64,000 bases of DNA from Flavobacterium aquiphilum. GTDB lineage: Bacteria; Bacteroidota; Bacteroidia; Flavobacteriales; Flavobacteriaceae. The stretch lies in contig NZ_CP114288.1 in NCBI RefSeq assembly GCF_027111335.1, positions 4,650,001 to 4,714,000 of the forward strand, in the 5' to 3' direction. The notes below the pieces were generated by a model. It saw only the letters and a list, made by a program, of their open reading frames with translations. It did no database searches and was not told where the DNA came from. Below are positions 55,917 through 64,000 of the stretch, one piece after another. Both the position numbers and the translations under genes were made by a program. The first letter of the stretch is position 1; the number at the start of each line of letters is the position of its first letter.

Positions 55917-56984
55917 TTAAGATTGAACTGGCTCGTATATATTTTGATTTACTGAAGTAGTTTCTTTCTTCGGAGAAATTGGCAATGCTAAAACTCCATC
56001 TGCTAAAGGGCTTCCCTCTTTTTTAGATTTGAATATCGGCCAAAGAAATTGTGCGTACCATTCTTCACTTTTATATGATTTTGTTCCGTATGACTTAGGG
56101 AATTTGCGTGTAATCAAGCCAGTGCCAAAAATCACATCCCATATAAAAAACATATTCCCGAAGTTTCCTTTAAAGTATCCAACACCATCACCACTTGTAT
56201 CCGCATGGTGTGCATGATGCGTGGCCGGAGTCGAAATCAAACGTTCCAAAACCCATGCAATTGGATGTAATACTTTGTATTTATAAAAAGGTTTGTCCCA
56301 AGCGATACTGGAATGTGCGCCCAAAGTGATAAAACTCTTTATAACAGTAACAAACAAAGCAGGCAATCCTAAGCCTAAATAAGTCAATGTAGCGGTCAAA
56401 TAAATTTGGGAGAAAAACACGGTATAAATAAAGTTTTGTCTCGAAGCCATAGCCATTCCCATATATGGAGCTGAGTGATGCGTTCTATGAAAACGCCACA
56501 GAAAAGGTACTTGATGATGCAAGCGATGGTACCAATACTGCGTTAAATCATCGGCAATGGCAATCAGGAAAAAGCCTCCCCAAAACGGAACCCACGAAAG
56601 CGTATTTTCCAAACTTGGAATTAAATAAGGTAATGCAGTCAAGCTAAAAAAAGCAATTACGGGAGGCAAAAGCAATTTTGGAGCCAAAAAACAAATGATA
56701 TCAATTTTGCGTTCTGTTCCTGTCCATTGGTCATCATATAAACCAGCAGCAAATTCGATTGCTCCTAAAACAAGCATAAAAACGATTAATCCCCAAGTTC
56801 GGATATTTTGGAATGCAGGTTTCACAAATTCCAAAAACGATGGCAAAACCAAATGTGATTCTGTCACATCCCCATTGCTTATCTTAAAATAAAGGTAGAT
56901 TGCCAGTACCGGCAAACTGTATATCAAAAGACTAATGCTCAAGTCTTTTGTTAGTTTTCTTTTTAAATTTTGATCTAATGCCAT
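55917..56984 (-). CDS. sterol desaturase / fatty-acid hydroxylase family membrane enzyme
   Basis: 355 residues with several membrane helices (LLIYSLPVLAIYLYF, GLIVFMLVLGAIEFAAGLY, FWGGFFLIAIADDLTQYW). Di-iron histidine boxes HRLHH, HRTHH and THHAHH are all present. The substrate is not readable: relatives act on sterols, carotenoids, fatty acids or alkylglycerols. With an arylsulfatase and SusCD next to it, a lipid-like sulfate ester is one possibility. Follows the 39-residue protein gene. Confidence 0.88.
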   Translation of the reverse strand: MALDQNLKRKLTKDLSISLLIYSLPVLAIYLYFKISNGDVTESHLVLPSFLEFVKPAFQNIRTWGLIVFMLVLGAIEFAAGLYDDQWTGTERKIDIICFLAPKLLLPPVIAFFSLTALPYLIPSLENTLSWVPFWGGFFLIAIADDLTQYWYHRLHHQVPFLWRFHRTHHSAPYMGMAMASRQNFIYTVFFSQIYLTATLTYLGLGLPALFVTVIKSFITLGAHSSIAWDKPFYKYKVLHPIAWVLERLISTPATHHAHHADTSGDGVGYFKGNFGNMFFIWDVIFGTGLITRKFPKSYGTKSYKSEEWYAQFLWPIFKSKKEGSPLADGVLALPISPKKETTSVNQNIYEPVQS

Positions 56985-56990
56985 GATTTT

Positions 56991-57110
56991 TTATTTTAAA
57001 ATATAACTTACCAATGTTAACCCTCCGCCCAAAATAGCCAGCGGAACTAAAAAAACTATTGCCCCAACGACAATCTTTTTCCCTATTGTTTGAAAATCTA
57101 TCAACTTCAT
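56991..57110 (-). CDS. 39-residue single-span membrane protein
   Basis: From ATG at 57108-57110 to stop at 56991-56993. The product starts MKLIDFQTIGKKIVVGAIVF and continues with one membrane segment (LVPLAILGGGLTLVSYILK). Six bases separate its stop from the start of the desaturase-family gene, and its context is a coherent operon, which supports reality. A GAGTTA stretch lies upstream of the start. No known family. Confidence 0.6.
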   Translation of the reverse strand: MKLIDFQTIGKKIVVGAIVFLVPLAILGGGLTLVSYILK

Positions 57111-57141
57111 AACTCTATCATTTTTAAAATTTAGTAAAGAA

Positions 57142-57175
57142 TCAGGTCTTTTAAACTTTTACAAAAAAGACCTGA
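57142..57175 (-). terminator. hairpin after the arylsulfatase gene
   Basis: TCAGGTCTTTT (57142-57152) pairs with AAAAGACCTGA (57165-57175). The tail on the - strand is only moderately T-rich, so it may be a partial terminator before the small protein gene. Confidence 0.5.
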
Positions 57176-57191
57176 ATTCCAGATTCTTTGA

Positions 57192-59111
57192 TTAATTGCT
57201 ACTTCCGGATTGTGCTCCTTTATGAATCAACTCCTGAAGATTTTGGTTTTTATCCCCACTAGCATTATGTATTTTTCTACCCAACACATCTTGCCAATCA
57301 ATTAGTGGATACAAATTGTTCTCTTTGGCTTGCTCATCAAATAACTTTTTAAGCTCAGCCAATTTTTCAGGATACTTTTGAGCCAAATTAACACGCTCGT
57401 TAAAATCTTCGTTTAAGTTGTACAATTCCCAAACATCGGTATCAAAATTGGTTTGTTTTGGAGCTTCACCTTTACCTATCGAACTTTTCAAAGCAAATGA
57501 ATCCGGAAGATGAGCTGCACCCGCTTTCCAGCCATCTTTGTAAATCGCTCTGTTTCCAAAAATATAATAGTACTGTACTTTGTGTAACGATTCGGCTTTA
57601 GGATCATTCAACGAAGCATACAAAGAAGACCCTTGAATTTTATCCTGCTTAATTTCTTTGATAGTTTCAGGCGCTTTGATCCCCACAATATCCAAAGTAG
57701 TAGGAAGAATGTCTGTTACATGGCTGTATTGGTTTCTGATTCCTCCTTTTTCTTTAATTCCTTTTGGATAATGAATAATCAACGGATTACGGGTTCCTCC
57801 TTCGGACTGAGCATCTTGTTTCCAATTTTTAAAGGGTGCATTGGTCGCTTGTGCCCAACCTAATGGATAATTTGTATTTAATCCTTTTGGTGTACCAATT
57901 TCTCCAATGTTCGCTAAATTAGCCTGAAGATTTTCTTCGTCTGATGTCCCTTTGGCAAAAAGATTTTGACTAATTGTACCCTGAGTAGTCCCTTCTTTAC
58001 TTGCGCCATTATCCCCGATGGCTAAAAAAATCAAGGTATTATCCAGTTGATTGCTTTCTTTTAGATAATTAACAACTCTTCCTATTTCGTGGTCGGTGTA
58101 AGTAAGATATCCGGCATAGACTTCCATGAATCGGGCATACACTTTCTTTTGATCTGGAGTCAATTTTTTCCAATCGGCAATGAGCGGATTACGTTCAGGC
58201 AATACCGCATTGGCAGGAATCACACCCAATTTCTTTTGGTTTGCCAAAACTTTTTCACGATAAACATCCCAACCTTCGTCAAATTTCCCTCTGTATTGAT
58301 CACTCCATTCTTGTGCCACTTGATGCGGAGCATGAACGGCTCCCGGTGCATAGTATAAAAAGAAAGGTTTTCCAGGAGCTGCTTTTTGTTGTTTTTGGAT
58401 ATAACTAATGGCTTTGTCTGTAATTTGATCCGTTAAATGTCGTCCGTCTGGTTTTACGTGTGCTTGATCTTCCACCAAATCAGGATTGTATTGATCGGTT
58501 TGAGAACCTAAGAAACCAAAGAAATGATCAAAACCTTTACCGGTTGGCCAACGGTCAAATGGACCAGCATCTGTAGCGTCCTCATCAGGAGCTACACCGT
58601 ATTTACCAACAGCAAAAGTGTTATACCCATTCTCTCTCAAAATCTCTGCAACTGTTCCTTTATCTGACGGAATTTTTCCATCCCAACCCGGAAAACCAGC
58701 CGAAAGAACCGTGTGAGAGAAACCGCTAACATGAACTTTCCCTGAATTTCTTCCTGTTAAAAGTGCCGCACGGGTTGGCGCGCAAATTGCTGTGGTGTGA
58801 AAATTAGTATATCGAAGCCCATTATTTGCCAAAGCATCAAAAGTTGGTGTTTGTATCAAACCTCCAAAAGCACTTGAAGCTCCAAATCCTACATCGTCCA
58901 ATAAAATCCAAACGATATTAGGAGCACCAGCTGGCGCTTTTACAGGTTCCGGCCAATATTCTTTTGAATCAGCCAATGTTTTACCGATAACGCCTTTGTA
59001 ATTTGCGTCCGGTTTGTTTTGGGCAAAGCCAAATTGTGCTACAAGCAAGGCAATAGCCAACAGCCCTTTTTGTGGGGTTTTCAACTTTAAATTGATTTTT
59101 AAATTTTTCAT
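57192..59111 (-). CDS. secreted arylsulfatase (type I, FGly-dependent)
   Basis: 639 residues, signal peptide ending VAQFGFAQ (residue 31). Metal site LDD (71-73) and maturation motif C110-APTR-114 (CAPTRAALLTG). YNTFAVGKYGVAP and IGDNGASKEG complete the sulfatase core. It releases sulfate from an organic sulfate ester, which is then available for uptake. Third gene after SusC and SusD with 19 bases between SusD and it: a three-gene transcript. Not close to the sulfatase at 6534. Confidence 0.93.
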   Translation of the reverse strand: MKNLKINLKLKTPQKGLLAIALLVAQFGFAQNKPDANYKGVIGKTLADSKEYWPEPVKAPAGAPNIVWILLDDVGFGASSAFGGLIQTPTFDALANNGLRYTNFHTTAICAPTRAALLTGRNSGKVHVSGFSHTVLSAGFPGWDGKIPSDKGTVAEILRENGYNTFAVGKYGVAPDEDATDAGPFDRWPTGKGFDHFFGFLGSQTDQYNPDLVEDQAHVKPDGRHLTDQITDKAISYIQKQQKAAPGKPFFLYYAPGAVHAPHQVAQEWSDQYRGKFDEGWDVYREKVLANQKKLGVIPANAVLPERNPLIADWKKLTPDQKKVYARFMEVYAGYLTYTDHEIGRVVNYLKESNQLDNTLIFLAIGDNGASKEGTTQGTISQNLFAKGTSDEENLQANLANIGEIGTPKGLNTNYPLGWAQATNAPFKNWKQDAQSEGGTRNPLIIHYPKGIKEKGGIRNQYSHVTDILPTTLDIVGIKAPETIKEIKQDKIQGSSLYASLNDPKAESLHKVQYYYIFGNRAIYKDGWKAGAAHLPDSFALKSSIGKGEAPKQTNFDTDVWELYNLNEDFNERVNLAQKYPEKLAELKKLFDEQAKENNLYPLIDWQDVLGRKIHNASGDKNQNLQELIHKGAQSGSSN

Positions 59112-59130
59112 TTTTTTATAATTTTATCGA

Positions 59131-60600
59131 TTAATAACCTGGATTTTGTGGTAACCCAACAGGGTCTATGTTTCGTTCACTTTGCGGAATTGGATACAAA
59201 TTGTTTCGCTCTGAAACTGAGTTTTTGGCAGTTACTTTTTTCACTTCGGTTACCAAAGTTCCCCAACGAACCAAATCAAACCATCTTTGCCCTTCCTGAA
59301 CAAATTCTTTTTTTCGTTCTTCGCGTATGGCATCTCTTAACTGTGCAGTTGTAAGTCCTACTAAATCTACAGTCACATCAGGAGTCGTAATTGGTTTTCC
59401 AAAAGCCCTTCTTCTTACTTGATTTACGTATTCAAAAGCTTCTGCAGTTGGTCCGCTTTGTTCATTGGTCGCTTCCGCAAATGACAAAAGGATATCCGCA
59501 TAACGAATCAATGGGAAATTAATAGCTACATTAGAAGGATTTGCTAAATTGGTTTCATCAAGATATTTACTGAAAATTGGCTTTGGAAAAGTATAAAGCG
59601 TTCCGGTTGCCGGATTCAATAATTGTTTTTTGTAACTCACATCCCTTCTCGTATCTCCAGCAGCATAAATATCATAGAACAAAGCCACATCCGATATAAT
59701 GTCTGCAGGTTCTGTTGCAGTAAATCCGGTAAAAGAAGTCGCTTGAAAAGTACTTCCGCTGGAACCATTACCTGCTTGATTTGGTTCAAACTGAACAGAA
59801 AAAATATGTTCTTTTCCGTTCTTTTTGGCTTTATTAAATATGTCGGCAAAATTTTCGAAAAGTGCATATCCATAACCTCCGTTAATTACTTCTTTGGCTT
59901 TAAGGATCGTATTTGGCCAATCTTTTCTGGTCAAATATACTTTTGCCAAAATCGCTTTTGCAGCGCCCGAAGTAGCACGTCCGGCATCTGACGAAGCATA
60001 AGTAGAAGGCAAACTTTCTGCTGCTGTTAAATCCGAAATAATCTGCGCGTAAACCTCTTCAACAGTTGCTCTTCTTGATTTTAAACTCTCCAATTGAATA
60101 GAAGTTGGTTCATGCAAAACGATTGGAACTCCTCCCCAAAGGCGAACCGCCTGAAAGTATAGCAAACCTCTGATGAATTTGGCTTCATTAATCAATCTCG
60201 TTTTTATAACTTCTGAACCACTTGCTCTTGGAATATTATCAATAGCCACGTTGGCTCTGTTAATACCGTTGTATATTTGGCGCCAAGCCACTTGCACACG
60301 ATCAGATGTGGCATCATGAGTCAAACTACTCAAAGCCCTTACCTGAGGATTCGTAGCCGATACTCCAGCCGCTGCATAATCGGAAGCCATGTCAGTGAGA
60401 AAATATAGGTTTCTTCCAAAAAGGCTTTGCTCTCCCGGATCGATGCTCAATGAGGCGTAAACTGCGGTTACACTTGCAACAGCATCATCTTGTGTCTGAA
60501 AGAAATTTTCTTCGGTTATAAAGGAGGTAGGTGTTACCTCCAGATCAGTGCACGACACCAATATCGTAGCACTTAATAATATTGTTATTATCTTCTTCAT
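59131..60600 (-). CDS. SusD/RagB family lipoprotein (second system)
   Basis: 489 residues, lipobox ILVSC (Cys17). SusD hallmarks: NEAKFIRGLLYFQAVRLWGG and VPIVLHEPTS, KAILAKVYLTRKDW, and the C-terminal AIREERKKEFVQEGQRWFDLVRWG with LYPIPQSERNIDPVGLPQNPGY. Partner of the SusC gene 18 bases upstream. Its association with a sulfatase rather than with glycoside hydrolases suggests a sulfated small compound rather than a glycan. Confidence 0.94.
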   Translation of the reverse strand: MKKIITILLSATILVSCTDLEVTPTSFITEENFFQTQDDAVASVTAVYASLSIDPGEQSLFGRNLYFLTDMASDYAAAGVSATNPQVRALSSLTHDATSDRVQVAWRQIYNGINRANVAIDNIPRASGSEVIKTRLINEAKFIRGLLYFQAVRLWGGVPIVLHEPTSIQLESLKSRRATVEEVYAQIISDLTAAESLPSTYASSDAGRATSGAAKAILAKVYLTRKDWPNTILKAKEVINGGYGYALFENFADIFNKAKKNGKEHIFSVQFEPNQAGNGSSGSTFQATSFTGFTATEPADIISDVALFYDIYAAGDTRRDVSYKKQLLNPATGTLYTFPKPIFSKYLDETNLANPSNVAINFPLIRYADILLSFAEATNEQSGPTAEAFEYVNQVRRRAFGKPITTPDVTVDLVGLTTAQLRDAIREERKKEFVQEGQRWFDLVRWGTLVTEVKKVTAKNSVSERNNLYPIPQSERNIDPVGLPQNPGY

Positions 60601-60618
60601 CGCTTAATATATTTTTAC

Positions 60619-63600
60619 TTAAAAAGTTACGTTCACGCCCGAGATGAATGTTTTGGAATTTGGATAAGACCCAAAATCAATTCCGGGGTATAAATTATTT
60701 TGTTCATAAGAACTTACCTCTGGATCATAACCTGTGTATTTTGTCCAGGTCACCAGATTTTCGGCAGATACATAAAATTTAACGCTTTGGGTTCCCAGTT
60801 TTTTGGAAACACTCTTAGGTAATGTGTATCCAAAAGTGATTAGTTTCAGTCTCAGGAAAGAAGCATCTTCCACATAACGTTCTGAAACAATTCCCAACGG
60901 AGAACTTGATGCTCTAGGGATTTCATTACTTGGGTTTGTAGGTGTCCAACGATCCAATAATGTTGTAGCGGCATTTGTTCCAAGAGTAGAGATTTCCAAC
61001 TGCTGATTCAAAGCATTGAATATTTTTCCTCCATAAGACCCTTGGAAAGAAAATTGCAAATCGAAGTTTTTATAAATAAGGGTGTTGCTAAAACTTCCAA
61101 CAAATTTTGGTTGAGAGCTTCCAAGATTACCTTTGTCAAGAGATGTAATAACTCCATCTCCATTAGTATCCACATATTTTCTGTCACCTACTTTTGTATT
61201 GGTAAGACTGTTTATTTTAGGTTGCGTATTCACTTCTTCCTGAGTTTGGAAAATACCATTGGTTTGGTATCCCCAGAAAGTTCCCAAAGGCAATCCTACT
61301 TTTACCGTTACAGGTTGTTGCTGTAGCAAAGAACCATTTGGAACTACTGGAAAGAATTGGTCAACCCCATTTCCAATTTCGACTACTTTGTTTCTATTTA
61401 ACGAAAACACAAAATTTGAATTCCATGAAAAGTTTTCAGTTTTTAGGTTTTCGGTATTTAAACCAATTTCGATACCCTTATTTTCAACTCCTCCAATATT
61501 CTGAAGAACTGTGGAATATCCCGAAGTCAACAGAATAGGCACATTTATAAGCAAATCATTTGTTCTTTTGTAATAAGCGTCAAAAACAAAATTGATTTTT
61601 CTGTCCAAAAGCGATAAGTCCAAACCAACATTGTATTGCGTTGTTTTTTCCCATTTCAAATCTGGATTTGCCAAACGTGTTGGTGCCAATCCCGTTTGTA
61701 TAGCACCACCAAAAGAATAATTTACCGAACCGATAGAAGCCAAAGAAAGGTAATTTCCAATTTCCTGATTTCCGGTTGTTCCAACACTCAATCTAAGTTT
61801 TGCTTCATCAACTCCTTTAAGATCTTTGGCAAAATCTTCTTCGGTAATATTCCAGGAAAAACCTGCTGAAGGGAAATAACCCCAAAGCGACTCCGAGCCA
61901 AATCTTGAAGAACCGTCTGCACGTGCCGATACAGTAAGATTGTATTTTCCATCATAAGAATAATTCACTCTGGCCAACCACGATTTCAATACACTTTCGA
62001 ATGCATCACTATACGGTTTTACAGCTGTTCCGTCCTGCAAAGCATTGTAAGTAACAGCATCATTTACAAAATAATTAGCTCCTGCATTAACCACTTCGCC
62101 TTGTGTATATTGAAGCGTGTATCCCGCCAAAGCCGAAAACTTGTGGTTTTCTCCAAAGTGGGTATTGTAATTTATGGTATTTTCATTCAAAACTGAACTT
62201 ACTAATCGATCACCAACTGAAGCTAAACCTTTGGTTCCTGCCCCAGTTCCTGTAGTAGATGGAGCGTAGTAATTTTGTTTGGTATTAATCACATCCCCGC
62301 TCACGGAAACCTTAGCAGTGATTTCTTTGTTTATTTTGTATTCACCAAACAAACTGGTCAGAATTCTATTGATTTTAGTTTCATTTGTGGTGTTTTCCAA
62401 ATCATTAATTGGATTAGCAATTATTCCGTTAACCGCTGTTGCATAAGGATTATTGCTTAGGTTATAAGAACCGTCAGTATTATAAATAGGAACCACCAGA
62501 GGTTGATACACAACAGCAACTAATGGATTAGGGTTTCTTCCTCCGCTATTATTCCCAATACCGTTTGAAATAGAATTACTGTAATTGGCATTTACACCAA
62601 ATTTGAATTTTTGGGAATAGTTTCTCTCGTAATTGGCACGAAGCGAAATTCTTTTGAAATCTGTTGCAATTACAACTCCGTCCTGATCAAAATAACCAGC
62701 AGAAACTGCATATCTGGAACGATCATCACCACCGGAAAATGTTAGTTGATGATTTTGAACCGGAGCAGTTCTAAAAGCAGCTGACTGCCAATCGTAATCT
62801 CCCGAAGTTTTTAAAGCTTCTATTTGTGCGGCTGAAAAAGAAGGAGCCTGACCTATACTCGCCTGAACGTCATTACGCAAACTTGCCCATTGTGAAGCAT
62901 TAAGCAAATCAAGTTTTTTAGAAACAGACTGTACTCCAAAATATCCTTGATATGAAATGGTATCCAAGCCTTTGGTCCCTTTTTTGGTCGTAATTAACAC
63001 TACTCCATTAGCTCCACGAGATCCATAAATTGCTGTTGCCGATGCGTCTTTCAACACTTCTATCGACTCAATATCTCCCGGACTGATCGTTGACAGTACG
63101 TTAACTCCTGCCCCAGCGTTGGTAACACCTGCAGTGCCATTATTATTGTCATTGTAAATTAATACTCCATCTACAACATAAAGTGGTTCATTACCCGCAG
63201 TAATTGAATTCCCTCCTCTAATTCGAACACTGGAAGTTGCTCCCGGTCGTCCTGAACTTTGAGTAACCACAACACCAGGCACAGCCCCTCTCAATAAGTT
63301 ATCTGCTGATGAAGTTACTTGATTTAAATTTCCTTTGGGAACAGAAGCTATTGCTCCGGTAATATCTTTTCTTTTTTGAGAACCATATCCTACAACAACT
63401 AACCCATTAAGTTCTTGAAGGTCTTCTTCTAAATTGATAATAACCGGACTTCCGTCAGCAATATATTCGATTTTTTTATAGCCAACATAGGTTACGACTA
63501 AGGTATAAGGAAATTTTTGACCTGTTTGAAAATAAAATTTACCTTCTGAATCAGTCACCACTGCGTGGGTAGTTCCTTTAATAGTTACTGTAGCGCCGGC

Positions 63601-63738
63601 AACAGGCAAATTCGTTATTTTATTAACCACTGTTCCGTCAAGTTTCGATTGAATGAGCGGTTTTGTATTTTGGGCGTAAATTCCAATTGAAATTAGAAAA
63701 ATGCCGAGCCATAAAAGATTATATAATATTTTTTTCAT
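60619..63738 (-). CDS. SusC/RagA family TonB-dependent transporter (second system)
   Basis: 1039 residues from ATG 63738 (MKKILYNLLWLGIFLISIGIYAQ); the ATG at 63816 would add 26 residues before the signal. Carboxypeptidase-regulatory-like domain (VVNKITNLPVAGATVTIKGT), LNGLVVVGYGSQKRKDITGA, plug ISPGDIESIEVLKDASATAIYG and a long barrel ending in FISGVNVTF. First gene of the SusC-SusD-sulfatase unit. Outer-membrane import through TonB. Confidence 0.95.
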   Translation of the reverse strand: MKKILYNLLWLGIFLISIGIYAQNTKPLIQSKLDGTVVNKITNLPVAGATVTIKGTTHAVVTDSEGKFYFQTGQKFPYTLVVTYVGYKKIEYIADGSPVIINLEEDLQELNGLVVVGYGSQKRKDITGAIASVPKGNLNQVTSSADNLLRGAVPGVVVTQSSGRPGATSSVRIRGGNSITAGNEPLYVVDGVLIYNDNNNGTAGVTNAGAGVNVLSTISPGDIESIEVLKDASATAIYGSRGANGVVLITTKKGTKGLDTISYQGYFGVQSVSKKLDLLNASQWASLRNDVQASIGQAPSFSAAQIEALKTSGDYDWQSAAFRTAPVQNHQLTFSGGDDRSRYAVSAGYFDQDGVVIATDFKRISLRANYERNYSQKFKFGVNANYSNSISNGIGNNSGGRNPNPLVAVVYQPLVVPIYNTDGSYNLSNNPYATAVNGIIANPINDLENTTNETKINRILTSLFGEYKINKEITAKVSVSGDVINTKQNYYAPSTTGTGAGTKGLASVGDRLVSSVLNENTINYNTHFGENHKFSALAGYTLQYTQGEVVNAGANYFVNDAVTYNALQDGTAVKPYSDAFESVLKSWLARVNYSYDGKYNLTVSARADGSSRFGSESLWGYFPSAGFSWNITEEDFAKDLKGVDEAKLRLSVGTTGNQEIGNYLSLASIGSVNYSFGGAIQTGLAPTRLANPDLKWEKTTQYNVGLDLSLLDRKINFVFDAYYKRTNDLLINVPILLTSGYSTVLQNIGGVENKGIEIGLNTENLKTENFSWNSNFVFSLNRNKVVEIGNGVDQFFPVVPNGSLLQQQPVTVKVGLPLGTFWGYQTNGIFQTQEEVNTQPKINSLTNTKVGDRKYVDTNGDGVITSLDKGNLGSSQPKFVGSFSNTLIYKNFDLQFSFQGSYGGKIFNALNQQLEISTLGTNAATTLLDRWTPTNPSNEIPRASSSPLGIVSERYVEDASFLRLKLITFGYTLPKSVSKKLGTQSVKFYVSAENLVTWTKYTGYDPEVSSYEQNNLYPGIDFGSYPNSKTFISGVNVTF

Positions 63739-63828
63739 TACTTTGTTTTGGTTTAATAAATAAGGAGCTTGAAAACTGATGAAAATCAATTTTCTCTTTC
63801 CGTTTAACGATAACATTTTTTTAAGCCT

Positions 63829-63863
63829 GCCATTTCTGTTGCCGCAGAAATGGCTTTTTTTTT
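63829..63863 (+). terminator. + oriented hairpin upstream of the second SusC gene
   Basis: GCCATTTCTG (63829-63838) pairs with CAGAAATGGC (63845-63854), followed by nine T (63855-63863). The T-tract is on the + strand, although no + strand gene precedes it; on the - strand it would be part of the SusC leader. The rest of 63864-64000 shows nothing clear. Confidence 0.5.
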
Positions 63864-64000
63864 ATTTACAACAACGCATTCGCTTTTTCATTTCTATTAC
63901 TTTTTAATTAGTATTAATATTTAAAATTGATATTATTTTGAAAAAATCACATACCAGACTGGCTAAATAATTTATTCGAAGTGAATGAATTATTTTAAAA

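Overview
The window looks like a chromosomal segment of a Flavobacterium-type Bacteroidota. Evidence: AT-rich DNA, SusC/SusD pairs, a one-piece hybrid two-component regulator, promoters of the TAnnTTTG type (before era, der, tRNA-fMet and others), many secreted glycoside hydrolases, and short palindromic intergenic repeats. Almost everything from 3.5 kb on, except a small + strand gene and the tRNA/GIY-YIG region, is on the - strand. Layout. 1-3.5 kb (+): end of pstA, pstB, a DUF2490 outer-membrane protein, a frameshifted chromate transporter, a structured intergenic RNA-like element and a small membrane protein. 3.5-11.8 kb (-): an outer-membrane beta-barrel protein, a sulfatase lipoprotein, and the GTPases Der and Era; a 41-bp tandem repeat abuts the era stop. 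11.8-12.8 kb: two identical initiator tRNA genes with one broken copy between them, then a small GIY-YIG nuclease gene embedded in degenerate tRNA-like sequence. 12.8-14.5 kb: an unrecognised lipoprotein. 14.8-49.7 kb: a very large polysaccharide-utilisation region (GH51, two GH28, a vSGLT-like symporter, DUF5009, GH2, myo-inositol oxygenase, hybrid sensor/AraC regulator, metallophosphoesterase, DUF4861-like, a candidate lyase, two GH92, SusD, SusC, GH89). 50.1-63.8 kb: a small hypothetical gene; a family 2A encapsulin shell gene overlapping its cysteine-desulfurase cargo gene; a leucine-rich-repeat protein; a rhodanese-thioredoxin fusion; a sterol-desaturase-family enzyme; a 39-residue membrane protein; an arylsulfatase; and a second SusD/SusC pair. 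How the genes fit together. In the large locus SusC/SusD import glycans, the GH enzymes remove arabinose, galactose, mannose and alpha-GlcNAc, GH28 enzymes attack galacturonan, and a galactose-type Na+ symporter takes up sugar. Inositol oxygenase plus a secreted phosphoesterase is unusual there and suggests a glycan carrying phospho-inositol (plant GIPC head groups or GPI anchors). Three promoters in this locus (GH89, susC, inositol oxygenase) share a 21-bp-period direct repeat (ATGGAC boxes) at the same distance from a -7-like element, a good candidate operator for the hybrid regulator. In the right-hand part, arylsulfatase, SusCD, a rhodanese domain that has lost its catalytic Cys, thioredoxin, cysteine desulfurase and encapsulin together look like a sulfur acquisition and storage island. 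Function calls rest on reading motifs by eye; no database search was run.
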